A stretch of 64,000 nt of DNA, taken from Coprinopsis marcescibilis. Taxonomy: Eukaryota; Basidiomycota; Agaricomycetes; Agaricales; Psathyrellaceae. Under the pieces are notes generated by a model. The model was given only the letters and a program-made list of their open reading frames with translations, was not told where the DNA came from and ran no database searches. Below are positions 21,540 to 31,443 of the stretch, piece by piece. The translations under genes and the position numbers were made by a program. Within the stretch, counting starts at the first letter, position 1. Each line of letters begins with the position of its first letter. The stretch spans positions 119,968-183,967 of the forward strand of contig ML210152.1 in NCBI GenBank assembly GCA_004369085.1, given 5' to 3'.

Positions 21540-22060
21540 GGTCTATCTTTTTTCCTGGTTATGGGCTCCAATCCTTCTAGTCGTGGGGAAGGGATGCAGA
21601 GGTGGCCCTAACAGGATGTGATACAATCCTTCAATACCAACACCTTTTAAGCTTCGTGCTATTCACACCCTTGCCCAATCGGCAATTGTGTGACATTGTT
21701 TCCAAAAGCATCCCTGGCTCGATATTGACATGCCCCTAGTCCCACGCACGCTCATCACCATTGTGGAGTGAGGTGGGTGCTAGTGAAGTAGGATGAGCAG
21801 GCGAATGTGGGCGACTTGGGGACTGCTGTAACAGTGGTCGTGGTATGGCAAGCTACACCTCCATCACCAGTCGCTACAGACAGAGATATCATTAACAGTA
21901 CTACAGACTGAGAAAGATATACGCACTGGAGTTCTACCATCCTGTAGTACGGTTTCAAGGGCGACTGACGTAAAGGTTGTCCAGAAAGAGATCCTGTTCC
22001 GAGGTCCGCAATAGGACCCCGGAATGGTCACCCACGCAAACTGAGGATGAATCTCTGCAC
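21540..22060. other. Upstream region of NLR copy B
   Basis: Contains the duplicated promoter segment that resembles the upstream of copy A. No gene is supported. Confidence 0.45.
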
Positions 22061-22196
22061 CGTAAAGCCTCTTGCTCTCACAGAGGCCAGTGTCGTCACT
22101 CCCTCCGAACTTGTTTCTTCAGCTAGCCAGTCCACCAACGTTGCCAAGTACGACAACTTTCACCAATGGATTGTAGACAAGGCGCCGTCGGCTATG
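22061..22196 (+). pseudogene. Relic of the 11.8-kb Cys/His gene (3' half fragment)
   Basis: A 135-base segment encodes KPLALTEASVVTPSELVSSA and later VDKAPSA. It aligns with KPLALAETSVTTPSKPISSA and SDKVQSA of the intact gene (about 13149-13290). At DNA level AAAGCCTCTTGCTCTCACAG matches AAACCCCTTGCTCTCGCAGA. No start, Cys/His region or end is present, so it is a non-functional fragment. Its place just beyond NLR copy B mirrors the intact gene beside NLR copy A. Confidence 0.75.
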
Positions 22197-22493
22197 ATCT
22201 CGGAAACCTACCCTTGTTTGCATGCAAACACCCACCCCTCGGAATGACCAAGAAGGGGTCCTTGCGATGAGAAACACGGGATAGGATGGCGGCCCACGTA
22301 TAGGCAGGACATTGCGAGAACGCATTCCGGGGCCTCGAGCTGTTGTGCCCTTGGGACTTGTTGCTCAAGGCAAGCACATGGGATCGCAAACGCGTAACAC
22401 ACCGAAATTGTCGGTGCGGTCTGGAAAGTGAGGACCCTTTGACTTTCATTTAGATCGTTTTCCCAAAACCTTTCATTATTAGACCATATCAAG

Positions 22494-22690
22494 AGGCAAA
22501 ACACGAAACTACTCACTGAGACATGGATGCAATGGTCTGGGGTACTTGTAAGTTAAGACTTGAAGGTTATTAAATACGATGTTCCCGGATTCCCCAAAGG
22601 AAAAGTGAGGATACCGCTCTTTCCACTGACTGAAGTTTCCGGTTGTAGTACTTATAATGCCGCCATGGAATATCCAGATTTCTACAATGC
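22494..22690 (-). pseudogene. Relic of an arrestin-like gene
   Basis: Read against 33027-33215 in the intact arrestin-like gene, the segment shares GAAACTACTCAC (intron donor region), GCAATGGTCTGGGGTACTTG (ATCTATCAAGATTTCC end of exon 1 side) and TTCCCGGA, and continues to CGCCATGGAAT. It corresponds to the end of exon 1 and the first splice donor of that gene. Frame is broken by indels and the rest of the gene is absent. Confidence 0.75.
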
Positions 22691-23224
22691 ATTGGGTGGC
22701 GCGGGTAGGTTACCGAATTCGAGAAGCGCCGTGTGGCCTGGGCCCCAGGGCAGGGATACTAATAATTGGAAAGTAGTGTTGTAGTGAACTGAAGTGAACT
22801 GAAGTCGCGCCCATCAAACTTCATCAGCACTTCGTTTGAACAAATCTCATCAAACTAGCAGATGCCGGGGGTTTTCCCGACAGCGCCGACACCCGGCGAA
22901 ATTGGAATTCAAGTCATACGAAACTTAGAACTTGGAAATATCAAGCGTTCTGAACATGTGTATAATAGTAGATGTAGAAATAAGTATACTTTATCAGGTA
23001 CCCATTACTATTAGAGTAAAGGAGAAGGTGAAGGAACACTATCATTATGCGCTTTCGGGGTAGTCAAGTTACCTGCGTTAGCAAGAAGGTCACGGTCCTC
23101 AAGCTCGCTGAATTTGCCATTTTCGATGAGTTCATGAACTGAAGCATCTGTGACAAACGGAGGGATGTAATAATATTGACTGCGCAAGCGTTGGCCTGAA
23201 GCCTGAGGCCTGAGGCCTAAATGA
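22691..23224. other. Intergenic region with small direct repeats
   Basis: No gene is supported. Two short tandem duplications occur: GTGAACTGAA twice near 22783-22804 and CCTGAGG twice near 23202-23218. Confidence 0.4.
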
Positions 23225-26043
23225 TCACCGGCACCTGGAACCCCTTTGTGCACCACGAGATCGGAGAAGCTCTGCTATGTCTTCGTGATCTTGCTCCAAA
23301 GCCCAATCTAGTGCCGTCGTTCCATCTTCATCGACGATGTTGATGTCAATATCTTGGTGGCCAAGGAGGAGCTGGACAACGTCTGTGTGGCCATTCTTGG
23401 TTGCGTATATCAGGGCCGATCCATCGACAGTACGATGGTTGACATCGATATCCTTGACTCGGAGCAGCTCCTTCACCACACCAGTGTGGGATTCCTGTAC
23501 CGCAAAGATCAGGGCAGTCTTGCCAACTTGAGAAATAGCATTGACGTTGATACCAGCACCATATGAAATGCCTTGGTCCATGCGCAGACTCTGATCCGAT
23601 CTGGCGATGTATTCGTTTCTGGTGGTCTGGAATCCAAGGATGGCTTGTACAACTTCCGCATGCCCCATTCTTGACGCGTATAGAAGCGCTGTCCAGCCAA
23701 ACTGATCTGTGGCGTTGATGTCCTCGATGTCAACGACCTCCAGCAACAGCTCCACTATTTTGAGGTTTCCATTGCGCGAGGCCTTCATGAGTGGTGTCCC
23801 GCCCTGGTTGTTGGGACAGCGAATATCAATTCCTTCTACGTCAAGAAGAACGCGGACAGTCTCAATGTGACCCAGCATAACAGCAATATAAAACGCCGTA
23901 AAACCTTGAGTTTCGGTTCTCGCGTTGACATCCAGCTGGTGCGAGAAAAGGTTGGAGCTGTTGGGCTGAGTTTGGAGGAACCATTCACGCAATAAGACGT
24001 GGAAGTCGAGTGCTGCAGCTACATGCACCGAGGAGCCGATGGCTCTCACCCAGCCAGATTCGGTAAAGATGGGGAAATGGCAACATTGTAGAATGAAACC
24101 AACAACGTCAAGGGGGACGGAAACACATGAGTGGGAGTGTCGTGCCCACTGGCGGTGAGAGTACTGTAGGAACGGATTTTCATAATAAAACCCCCCTTGC
24201 ATGTCATGAAAGCCGTAGTGCATCAGGTGCGCGACGCAACTGGACGCAATCAGCGCGTTTGGCTCGGGGTAGTCCTTCCGCAGGTATGGTTCCAGGAAGT
24301 CCTTGGCGGTATAATCTGCAAAAGGACCAGTTTAATATTCTCTAGAATGACTACCGATTGAGATACTTACGAACAAGGCGAACGAGTTGAGTATGGGGCT
24401 CGAGGGTGATGAGGCCACAGCAGGCCGACACAAGGCTTTCCGCGTCGACCAAAACTTCAGGATCATAGTGGGAGATATTATCGATGGCGAGGGCATGGCG
24501 CAGCTCGTCGATGGTCAAGGACCTTAGTGCATACACGAGGAACACGAGAGCCCGCTTTACCAACGAAGGGTCAGCCTGTTGCTCTATGCGCTCCATCGTG
24601 GCGGCGTACATCGCGTTTACGCCTTTAGGGAGTCGCTCGAGCGCAGAGCGGAGGTCCCGGATGCTGAGACACGATCCGAGCATTTCAAGTTGCAGGGAAG
24701 CGAGAAGGAACCTGGAAAACATTAAGATGCAGGGAGTAGAGCAAGAATACGGACACCCACATCCCAGACGACTTCTCGACCACCGCCTTGAGCACCCGTT
24801 CCCGCCATCCATCCTGCCTGAGGAGCTTCTCCAGAGTCTTCATGCTGCGAACCTTCGTATCAATCATACGTTCGATGTCCGCATCGCGGACGATGATGTC
24901 AAATAACCTCGCCTCGGGAACGCTATCCTTCAGCAAAGGTAGTGGCCGCGAGGTGAAAAGGACGTTGAGTGGAAGCTGGGAGAGGGTGTCAAGGATGTCG
25001 AATTGGGTTTGTGACGTTGCTTCGTCCAATCCGTCCACGGAGAGGAATCGTTGATCGAACATGTCGCAGGTGAATATCGCCTTTAAGACCTCCACCAGTT
25101 CCATTTCCGTGGGACTGGTGCCTCTGAGCTCGTGCTTGTCGTACAAGGGTTTGACGAACCCGATTGTCGATGGATAGTCTTCGAGTATCTGGCGAATGAT
25201 AGCGGCCATAACTGCCTTTACAGGGAGAGAGTCCGTATATCGGCAGTATGCGAACGCAACAAGGATCTTCGGGTTGACCTTGGCTCGTCGGCGAAGGTGG
25301 TCAATCACCACAGAACTAAAGGAAGGTCAGCAGGCTTTCTATGTCGAGATTCAAGCATTAGGAACGCACGCAAGTATAGTCTTTCCAGCTCCAGCTGTCC
25401 ATCCATAGATAATGAGCTTCATGTTGACTGAGTTAGGTCGTCACTTACGAATCCCTGTTCCCCACAGCATCCCCTCATCACCCGCCTCCCAGTCCACAAA
25501 AAACGGTTCCTTAAGAACCCACACACTTGTCTCTCCGATTCTCTTGCTGAGATTGTCATCCTGGATGTCCTGGTAGTTGATCGAACTGATCCAGGTTACA
25601 ATCTTGCGACGAGCTGATGCAGATATGTTCATAACTACAACGCATATTCACAATTGGCATATGGCGTTACTCACTATCCTCTGGAACCGCCACACTGAAG
25701 TTCGCCGCGATCAGAACACAGTTCTCCAGATTCACATTTCTGGCATCCTTTAATATACCGGCGTCCCCGCCTTTACTGGAATCGTCAACGGAGGATCCTA
25801 CTTGAATATCGCGATGAAACGAAAGCATTGGGAGGGTTAAGTCGTCAAATTTCTGGCATTCCAACACAGACACGGACTCGTGGCAATCTCACCTCGATCA
25901 GGCTCAAGGTTGTCACCCTTCCCCGTCCCTCCTCCAGGCCGTTTCTTCAGCCTTTCTACACGCCTCTCGATCTACCAAACCTGTCAGTAGCCACGTTAAG
26001 TAGGTGAGGCGGAACATACAGAGACCGATAACCCAATGCCCAT
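23225..26043 (-). CDS. NACHT-ankyrin NLR-like protein, copy C
   Basis: Same plan as copies A and B. It begins MGIGLSVS at 26043, then IERRVERLKKRPGGGTGKGD. The pre-NACHT motif is LENCVLIAANFSVAVPED, shortened by about four residues relative to the other copies. WISSINYQDIQDDNLSKR, the intron-split GTGIPGAGKT, SVDGLDEA and FTSRPLP follow. The ankyrin exon (TAFYIAVMLGHIETVRVLLD, TALLYASRMGHAEVVQAILG and further repeats) ends in TAG at 23225. The NACHT exon is nearly identical to that of copy B in the TCDMFDQRFLSVDG part but closer to copy A in the first part, hinting at exchange between copies. No frame break seen. Confidence 0.83.
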
Positions 26044-26657
26044 TGTTCCTGGTTGCGGGCTCCGATTTCCTCCAGTCCTGTAGGGAAGGTTGCAAGGAGA
26101 GTGGACGCTAAAGGGGTGTGATACAATCAAGCTTCACAGCCTTCACACTCACACTTTCTCTCGTAAATCATTCCCATCTTATATTCCACACGCACGGCTC
26201 GTATAGGCGATTGTGGCGAGATGGAGAACTGTTGCAAAAGCAGTCGTCGTGGGTATGGCAAGCTACACCCCTACTACCCCGCTGGTACTGGACAGGCTTA
26301 TTTCAACCAAAGACTCTACAGACCGAGAATGACATACGCACTGTGTTGTGACCGTCCTGCAGGCCGCGATTTGGTTTACGCGTTTGGCGTGCAGGATTTT
26401 AATCGTAGCAACCTCGTAACAATAGAATCGTCAGACAATAGCCACTTCATTCCAATGTTTGAGCTCGATGTCGCCTTCAGAGAGTACATGCAGACTATAG
26501 TACCGAGTCAGCCGCAGCTCGAGTCCCGGATCACAAGCGGCCTGCGTCACGGCGAGTCAGCTGGTCACTGGTCTACTCAGTCCTCACTCAGAACTCACCT
26601 TTGTCCTCCGACGTCCGCTCATCCTGCAGTTTTGTTTGCGCTTTTGAATTCATAAGG
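26044..26657. promoter_or_regulatory. Divergent upstream region of NLR copy C and F-box gene
   Basis: The 614 bases lie between two divergent start codons. The part next to copy C keeps similarity to the upstream of copies A and B (AAGCTTCACAGCCTTCACA). An open frame at 26221-26655 begins in it but has no motif and is not called as a gene. Confidence 0.4.
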
Positions 26658-28469
26658 ATGAAAGGTACATCTTCGCGACCTCTTGGCTCTATACTCGTGC
26701 TGAACAATAGAACTGAACAAACCGACACAGAGAATGGGACGAGTAGTGGAATCAAAGCCGGGGCAATAGCTATTCAAGACGGTGCTCTTCACAAACCGAA
26801 GGTGCAGGATGAAGCTGGGGAACTCGACAGGCGCATAGCCTACCACGAAATCGAACTTCTGGCCTTGCGACAGAGGAAGAACGCAATGAACAAAGCTTGC
26901 AATATCCCTGCAGAGCTCCTTTGTCAAATCTTTTCGGACTGCCTGGATATGAGTTCAGCTTCGAATCGGTCCCGCGATGTTCTGCGAACTTGGAAGTCAG
27001 TCACCCAGGTGTCTCACCGGTGGAGGGTTATAGCCATCAACTACCCGCAATTGTGGTCAGAAATCTCCTTCGATACAGCGTTTTGGGCGCAAACGTCGTT
27101 GGAGCGCTCCAGGAATATGCCAATATACCTCACCACCGAAGAAAATATGCCCCCTGAAACGGAGCAAGTCTTGAAAGTCGCACTCTCACAACCGCGTCGG
27201 ATCAAGGCACTTTCAATGACGGATACCTGTGACATTTTGGAGGGCCGCCTCCGCAAATTATCCAATGCGCCGATCTTGGAGTGTCTGCAACTATACAACA
27301 CAGACATCCCACCTGGATCCGCACAACGATTCCCAATATTTGAAGGCAATGCCCCTCGTCTCCAACAGCTGTTTCTGCGCAACACGGCCTTTCCGTGGCC
27401 TTCTAGTATCTTGGGAGGGTTGACTGACTTTCAGTTCGCGTCTGTCCATCCGTCAATATCCGCCGCCGACTTTCTGGACGCGCTTCAAGCAATGCCCAAC
27501 CTTGAAATCCTCGAGCTGGTTGTGATGCGCTACCCCGACTTCGACTCGCTCAATAACTTGCGTCCCGCGGTACCGCTTCCCAAGTTTCAGCACCTCCGAA
27601 TGATTTTGGCTCCAATGGACGCTTGCAGCGGCTTTCTGAAGCATGTCACTTTACCTACAACCGCTTCCATCGAAATACAGTGCCCCAACACCCACGTAGA
27701 CGAAGCCACTCTTTCCGAATTGTCGTCCAGTCTCACGTCCTCCTGGCTGGCCGATCCCCTTTCGGACTCCTCTGCGCGCAAACCTCGAACCTTGCAAAGC
27801 ATGCGAGTCACCCAGCTGGAAGAGGACGTTATGCAGTGCGATGTGGAGCTGAATGCATGGCTGGAGGTGCTTGAGCCCTGGGTTGATGATGCCGAACCGC
27901 TACCTGCCATTACGTTTCGGACGAGGGAATGGAGTTTTTGGGCTCCGTCCCATCTGGTTCTGCCCTTGAGCAACATGCGGTCGCTGGACCTACAGATTGC
28001 TCTTCATCCCGAATTATGCTTAGAGGTCTTGGCCCTGTGCCCACTGATGGAGCATTTGGGACTGGGACCACATTCGATCCTCGGTGTTATCGAGTTTCTA
28101 GGCCGGGACCCTGGGTTTATGCCAAGGTCGGATATAGATCTCGAAGAACACGAAACTCGCCCTACACGCTTTCCGAACCTCAAGTCCATCTCGTTCTATG
28201 AGACGTACATCTACCCCGATGATTCGATTGGCCGTAACGCTGACCTTGACCTGAGAGGTCTTTGTGGTTTGCTGGGCATCCGCAAGCAACTTGGCAGTAC
28301 TCTGGCGCTTATTGGGTTGTACGACTGCGACCATCTCACCGTGCATGACCTCATTGCATTGCATGATGTCGTATCCGACGTCCAAATATACGACGATTTA
28401 TCTCAAGAGGAAGAGGATGTGTCTCAGTCTCCCAATGAGAGTCCAGAACTGGAACAGACAATACCTTAA
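26658..28469 (+). CDS. F-box protein
   Basis: A single exon encodes about 603 residues. The start is the ATG at 26658 (MKGTSSRPLG); the longer upstream frame has no ATG. A short coiled segment (ELDRRIAYHEIELLALRQRKN) is followed by the F-box-like NIPAELLCQIFSDCLD (about residues 82-97) and VSHRWRVIAINYPQLWSEI, the usual arrangement in Agaricomycete F-box proteins. The rest is Leu-rich with irregular LRR-like strands (PNLEILELVVMRYPDF). F-box proteins serve as substrate receptors in SCF ubiquitin ligases via Skp1; the target is unknown. The family is highly expanded and fast-evolving in mushrooms, so an accessory function is likely. Confidence 0.85.
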   Translation: MKGTSSRPLGSILVLNNRTEQTDTENGTSSGIKAGAIAIQDGALHKPKVQDEAGELDRRIAYHEIELLALRQRKNAMNKACNIPAELLCQIFSDCLDMSSASNRSRDVLRTWKSVTQVSHRWRVIAINYPQLWSEISFDTAFWAQTSLERSRNMPIYLTTEENMPPETEQVLKVALSQPRRIKALSMTDTCDILEGRLRKLSNAPILECLQLYNTDIPPGSAQRFPIFEGNAPRLQQLFLRNTAFPWPSSILGGLTDFQFASVHPSISAADFLDALQAMPNLEILELVVMRYPDFDSLNNLRPAVPLPKFQHLRMILAPMDACSGFLKHVTLPTTASIEIQCPNTHVDEATLSELSSSLTSSWLADPLSDSSARKPRTLQSMRVTQLEEDVMQCDVELNAWLEVLEPWVDDAEPLPAITFRTREWSFWAPSHLVLPLSNMRSLDLQIALHPELCLEVLALCPLMEHLGLGPHSILGVIEFLGRDPGFMPRSDIDLEEHETRPTRFPNLKSISFYETYIYPDDSIGRNADLDLRGLCGLLGIRKQLGSTLALIGLYDCDHLTVHDLIALHDVVSDVQIYDDLSQEEEDVSQSPNESPELEQTIP

Positions 28470-29472
28470 AGGCGGGTGAGTTTGGGCGTATCGTCCTTTG
28501 GCGCGAGATGTGTATTTAGTGTACTCACTTATTTGTTTACAGGCCTTATCATGCCCTTGGTTTCCTGTACCGCTATGGTTTCACCCACATCCTTGGAAGC
28601 CGGAGGATCCGAAGCAAGACGGTCATAGAATCGAATCAGCACAAGGGCACCGCCGCCAGGAGCCGTGAGGAGGATACGTCCATTTCTCAGTTTAGCTCCA
28701 CCTTGCAAACTCGGACTGCCAGACGTTGCAACCAGTTGGGAGCTCTAAAGCACGAGAAGTCGTTGACGGCCGTCCAGTGCGCATCCGACTGCCACTGTAT
28801 CGTATGTGTACCCACAATGCTGGGTAAATTGTAATCGAGATTCTAATCAACATCGCGTAAAACAGAGTTAATACCTTTCAATATACCGGTTGCAAACATA
28901 CGGCTGAAATCGAGGACAGCAGTTAGCAAATCAGCCGGCGCCCGGGACATCAAAGCTTGAAACTTCTTGTCGGGTTGCTTCACAAAATGTGTAATCCGAC
29001 GCGACTGGAATGATGCGATTATGGACATTCAATATTCAAGTCTCCTTTAAATCTGACCATTCACCCCAATCAGAAGTCGAGGTTGGCGCCAATGGTGGGA
29101 CTACACCGATATGGGGCCCTTGCTCTCCTATATCACGACAGCTAGTGACTGAACCTGCCGACATCTTCATCTTCTTTCTTGTGAGTGGTCAGGTTGGTCC
29201 GTCTGCTTGCGGTAAACGGGATTGTATTCCTCAGCAAACGGCGAAGCTCATGACTGTGTAGTCCAAACCGGCCGCCGCAAAGAAAGTATAACAAGACTAT
29301 GATGAAGCAATTACCTTGAGCCAGCGTCCGTAGAGAATTCGGGCCGTCTGGGTTTCTGCAAGTATAAAATATCGAGCGCGTAAACAACACAATGTAAACG
29401 AACTCCCTTTCCATTCCTCCTCGATCTGACAATCTTGAAAAGGCCTAGGACTACCATCTGCTCGAAAAAGTT
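28470..29472. other. Unassigned kilobase with a possible degenerate minus-strand gene
   Basis: On the minus strand an open segment ending at TAA 28529 reads GGAKLRNGRILLTAPGGGAL and continues to ETKGMIRPVNK. A separate ATG frame at 29028 reads MSIIASFQSRRITHFVKQPD. I could not join them by plausible GT..AG introns without a stop or an intron below 30 nt. They may be pieces of a broken gene or chance frames. The right end near 29472 should contain the promoter of the FAD oxidoreductase. Confidence 0.3.
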
Positions 29473-31251
29473 ATGACCGAAATCTCCGGCCTCATTAACA
29501 GTGTAAAGGGCGATGTGGTCACAGAAGATCATCCCTCTTACGCTGCTGCCATCAGCAGATGGGCTCGTAACGCTGAACGCAAGGCGAAGGTTGTCGTCTT
29601 CGTCAAAAATGCAGAAGACGTCGTAGCGTCCATCGCGTACGCCAAAGAACATAAATTGGCCTTCGCCATTCGTGGTGGAGGTCACAACTCTGCAACTGCG
29701 TCTTCCGTGACTGGAGGTTTGGTCGTGGATCTTTCTCGTTACCTGAACAATGTTCGGGTTGATTCTGAATCCCAGCTCGGATATGTGGGTGGAGGCGCTC
29801 TGTGGAGGGATGTTGATGCTGAGGCAATCAAATTTGGGCTTGCCACGGTCGGTGGTACTGTCAACCATGTAAGAGAATGACTGGTAAATGTCGGGCTTGC
29901 TATAATGCTAATTCCTTGCTTTAGACTGGTGTCGGAGGGTTAGTGATGAACCATCTTCTTCATTGCCATCCCCAATTTGCTCATCACAAGGCAGACTTTC
30001 TCTTGGTGGCGGATATGGATGGTTAGGTGGCCGACATGGTATGGTCGTTGACAACATTCGCCAGGTCCGTGTGCAGTGTCTCCTATATCTGAAGTCGACT
30101 ACTTATCCTTTTGTGCACACAGGTCACAATCGTTACAGCGGATGGTTCTACCCTCACTGCCAACGAAACCGAGCATTCTGACCTATTCTGGGGAATCAGA
30201 GGCGGTGGTTCGAATTTCGGAGTTGTCACTGAATTCGTTTTTCAACTCTACCCTCAAAGGAGGACTGTATTCGCAGGACTCGTTCTGTATGGCGCTGACA
30301 AGGCCGAGCAGATCACCGAACTGACCAAAACTTGGCTTTACAAGAGGACGGCGGACGAGTGCATGATCCAAACTGCAACCGCTCGGAATGGTATGTTCAC
30401 GACACGGCGTCGTGATAGGCTTGCTTGTGCTGATGCGATGCGTAGGCGTCCCTGTATTGGCGATATTCTTCTTCTATAATGGTTCTGAGGCTGAAGGGAG
30501 GGAAGCTTACAAGGCCTTCTTCGACATTGAACACATCTTTAACGGAGCGAAGGAGATCCCTTATGAGCAATTGAATAGTATGCAAGTAGGTTTGTTCACC
30601 ATCATCTGTACGAATCATTGTCAATCTACTTTACAGAATCCTATGGTCGAGCACGGTCGGGGCTACTACCTCAAGGGCACGACCCAGAAGGTTCCGAATG
30701 CGACTTCCCTTTCTGAAATACTCGCGAAATGCGAGCAGCTGGGCCAAGAGGGGGAATTCGTGCCGGGAATCCTTCACGAGTACTTCAACCTCGACAAGGT
30801 GAATGCTGTATCCGACTCTGCAACTCCTTTTCGCCGTGGACTCGATATGAACGTCTTGACCGTCTTGTCCTGGGATGATGACGTTAGCCCAGAGAAGACC
30901 GATAAAGCAAGGGCAGTTGCAAAGGAAATTGGCGACATTGTTGCTCGCGGGCAAGATGTGCAGGGGACCGGATACAGCAACTACGGTACACCATATGCCT
31001 TTGTTCATGCGCGGGGTACTGATTCTTTCTATGTATTATTAGAGACCGATGCAGCCGGCGGCAGCGATGGAGATCGCGTTGTTGAAGATTCCGAAGCCGG
31101 GTCTTCCGTCGAGGGCAGCGAGTGGCCTGTAGACTTTGATGCCAAAGCCAAGCTTGGGTTCAGTTCCAATTACCCAAGGTTGCAACAAGTGAAGAAGCAG
31201 TATGACCCCGAACTGTTCTTCAATCGATGGTACCCCATTTCTCCGGCTTAA
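29473..31251 (+). CDS. FAD-linked oxidoreductase (BBE-like, PCMH-type FAD domain)
   Basis: About seven exons start at ATG 29473 (MTEISGLINS). The FAD-binding domain carries IRGGGHNSA, with His71 placed for 8-alpha-histidyl FAD attachment, then GGLVVDLSRYLNNVRVD. Next is HTGVGGLSLGGGYGWLGGRH across two introns. The Cys used for a second covalent FAD bond in berberine bridge enzymes is absent here, so the 6-hydroxynicotine-oxidase-like single attachment is expected. DLFWGIRGGGSNFGVVTEF and the C-terminal DPELFFNRWYPISPA are typical. The family oxidises secondary metabolites, sugars or alkaloid-like substrates; the substrate is unknown. No signal peptide is visible. An internally deleted relic lies at 17932-18475, next to NLR copy A. 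Confidence 0.9.
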
Positions 31252-31443
31252 ACTGTTGCAGGGGACAGTTATCATAGGGCATAAGGAACAAAGTCGACGA
31301 TATAAATACAAGTAATGGTCATTACTGAAAAGGTAGTTCGTATACATACTGGATTGTAATGTTAGATAGCGCCTTGGAATCTACATCGATATAATCATGA
31401 TTCCGTGTGGATACTTGAACAGATTGGAATCCACTTGGGGACC

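Noticed and set aside
26221..26655. Open frame just before the F-box gene
   Set aside because: The sequence has no motif, and its first part overlaps the duplicated promoter of NLR copy C.
29311..29868. Minus-strand frame of 185 codons across exon 1 of the FAD oxidoreductase
   Set aside because: The plus strand encodes the diagnostic RGGGHN motif at this place, so the antisense frame is incidental.
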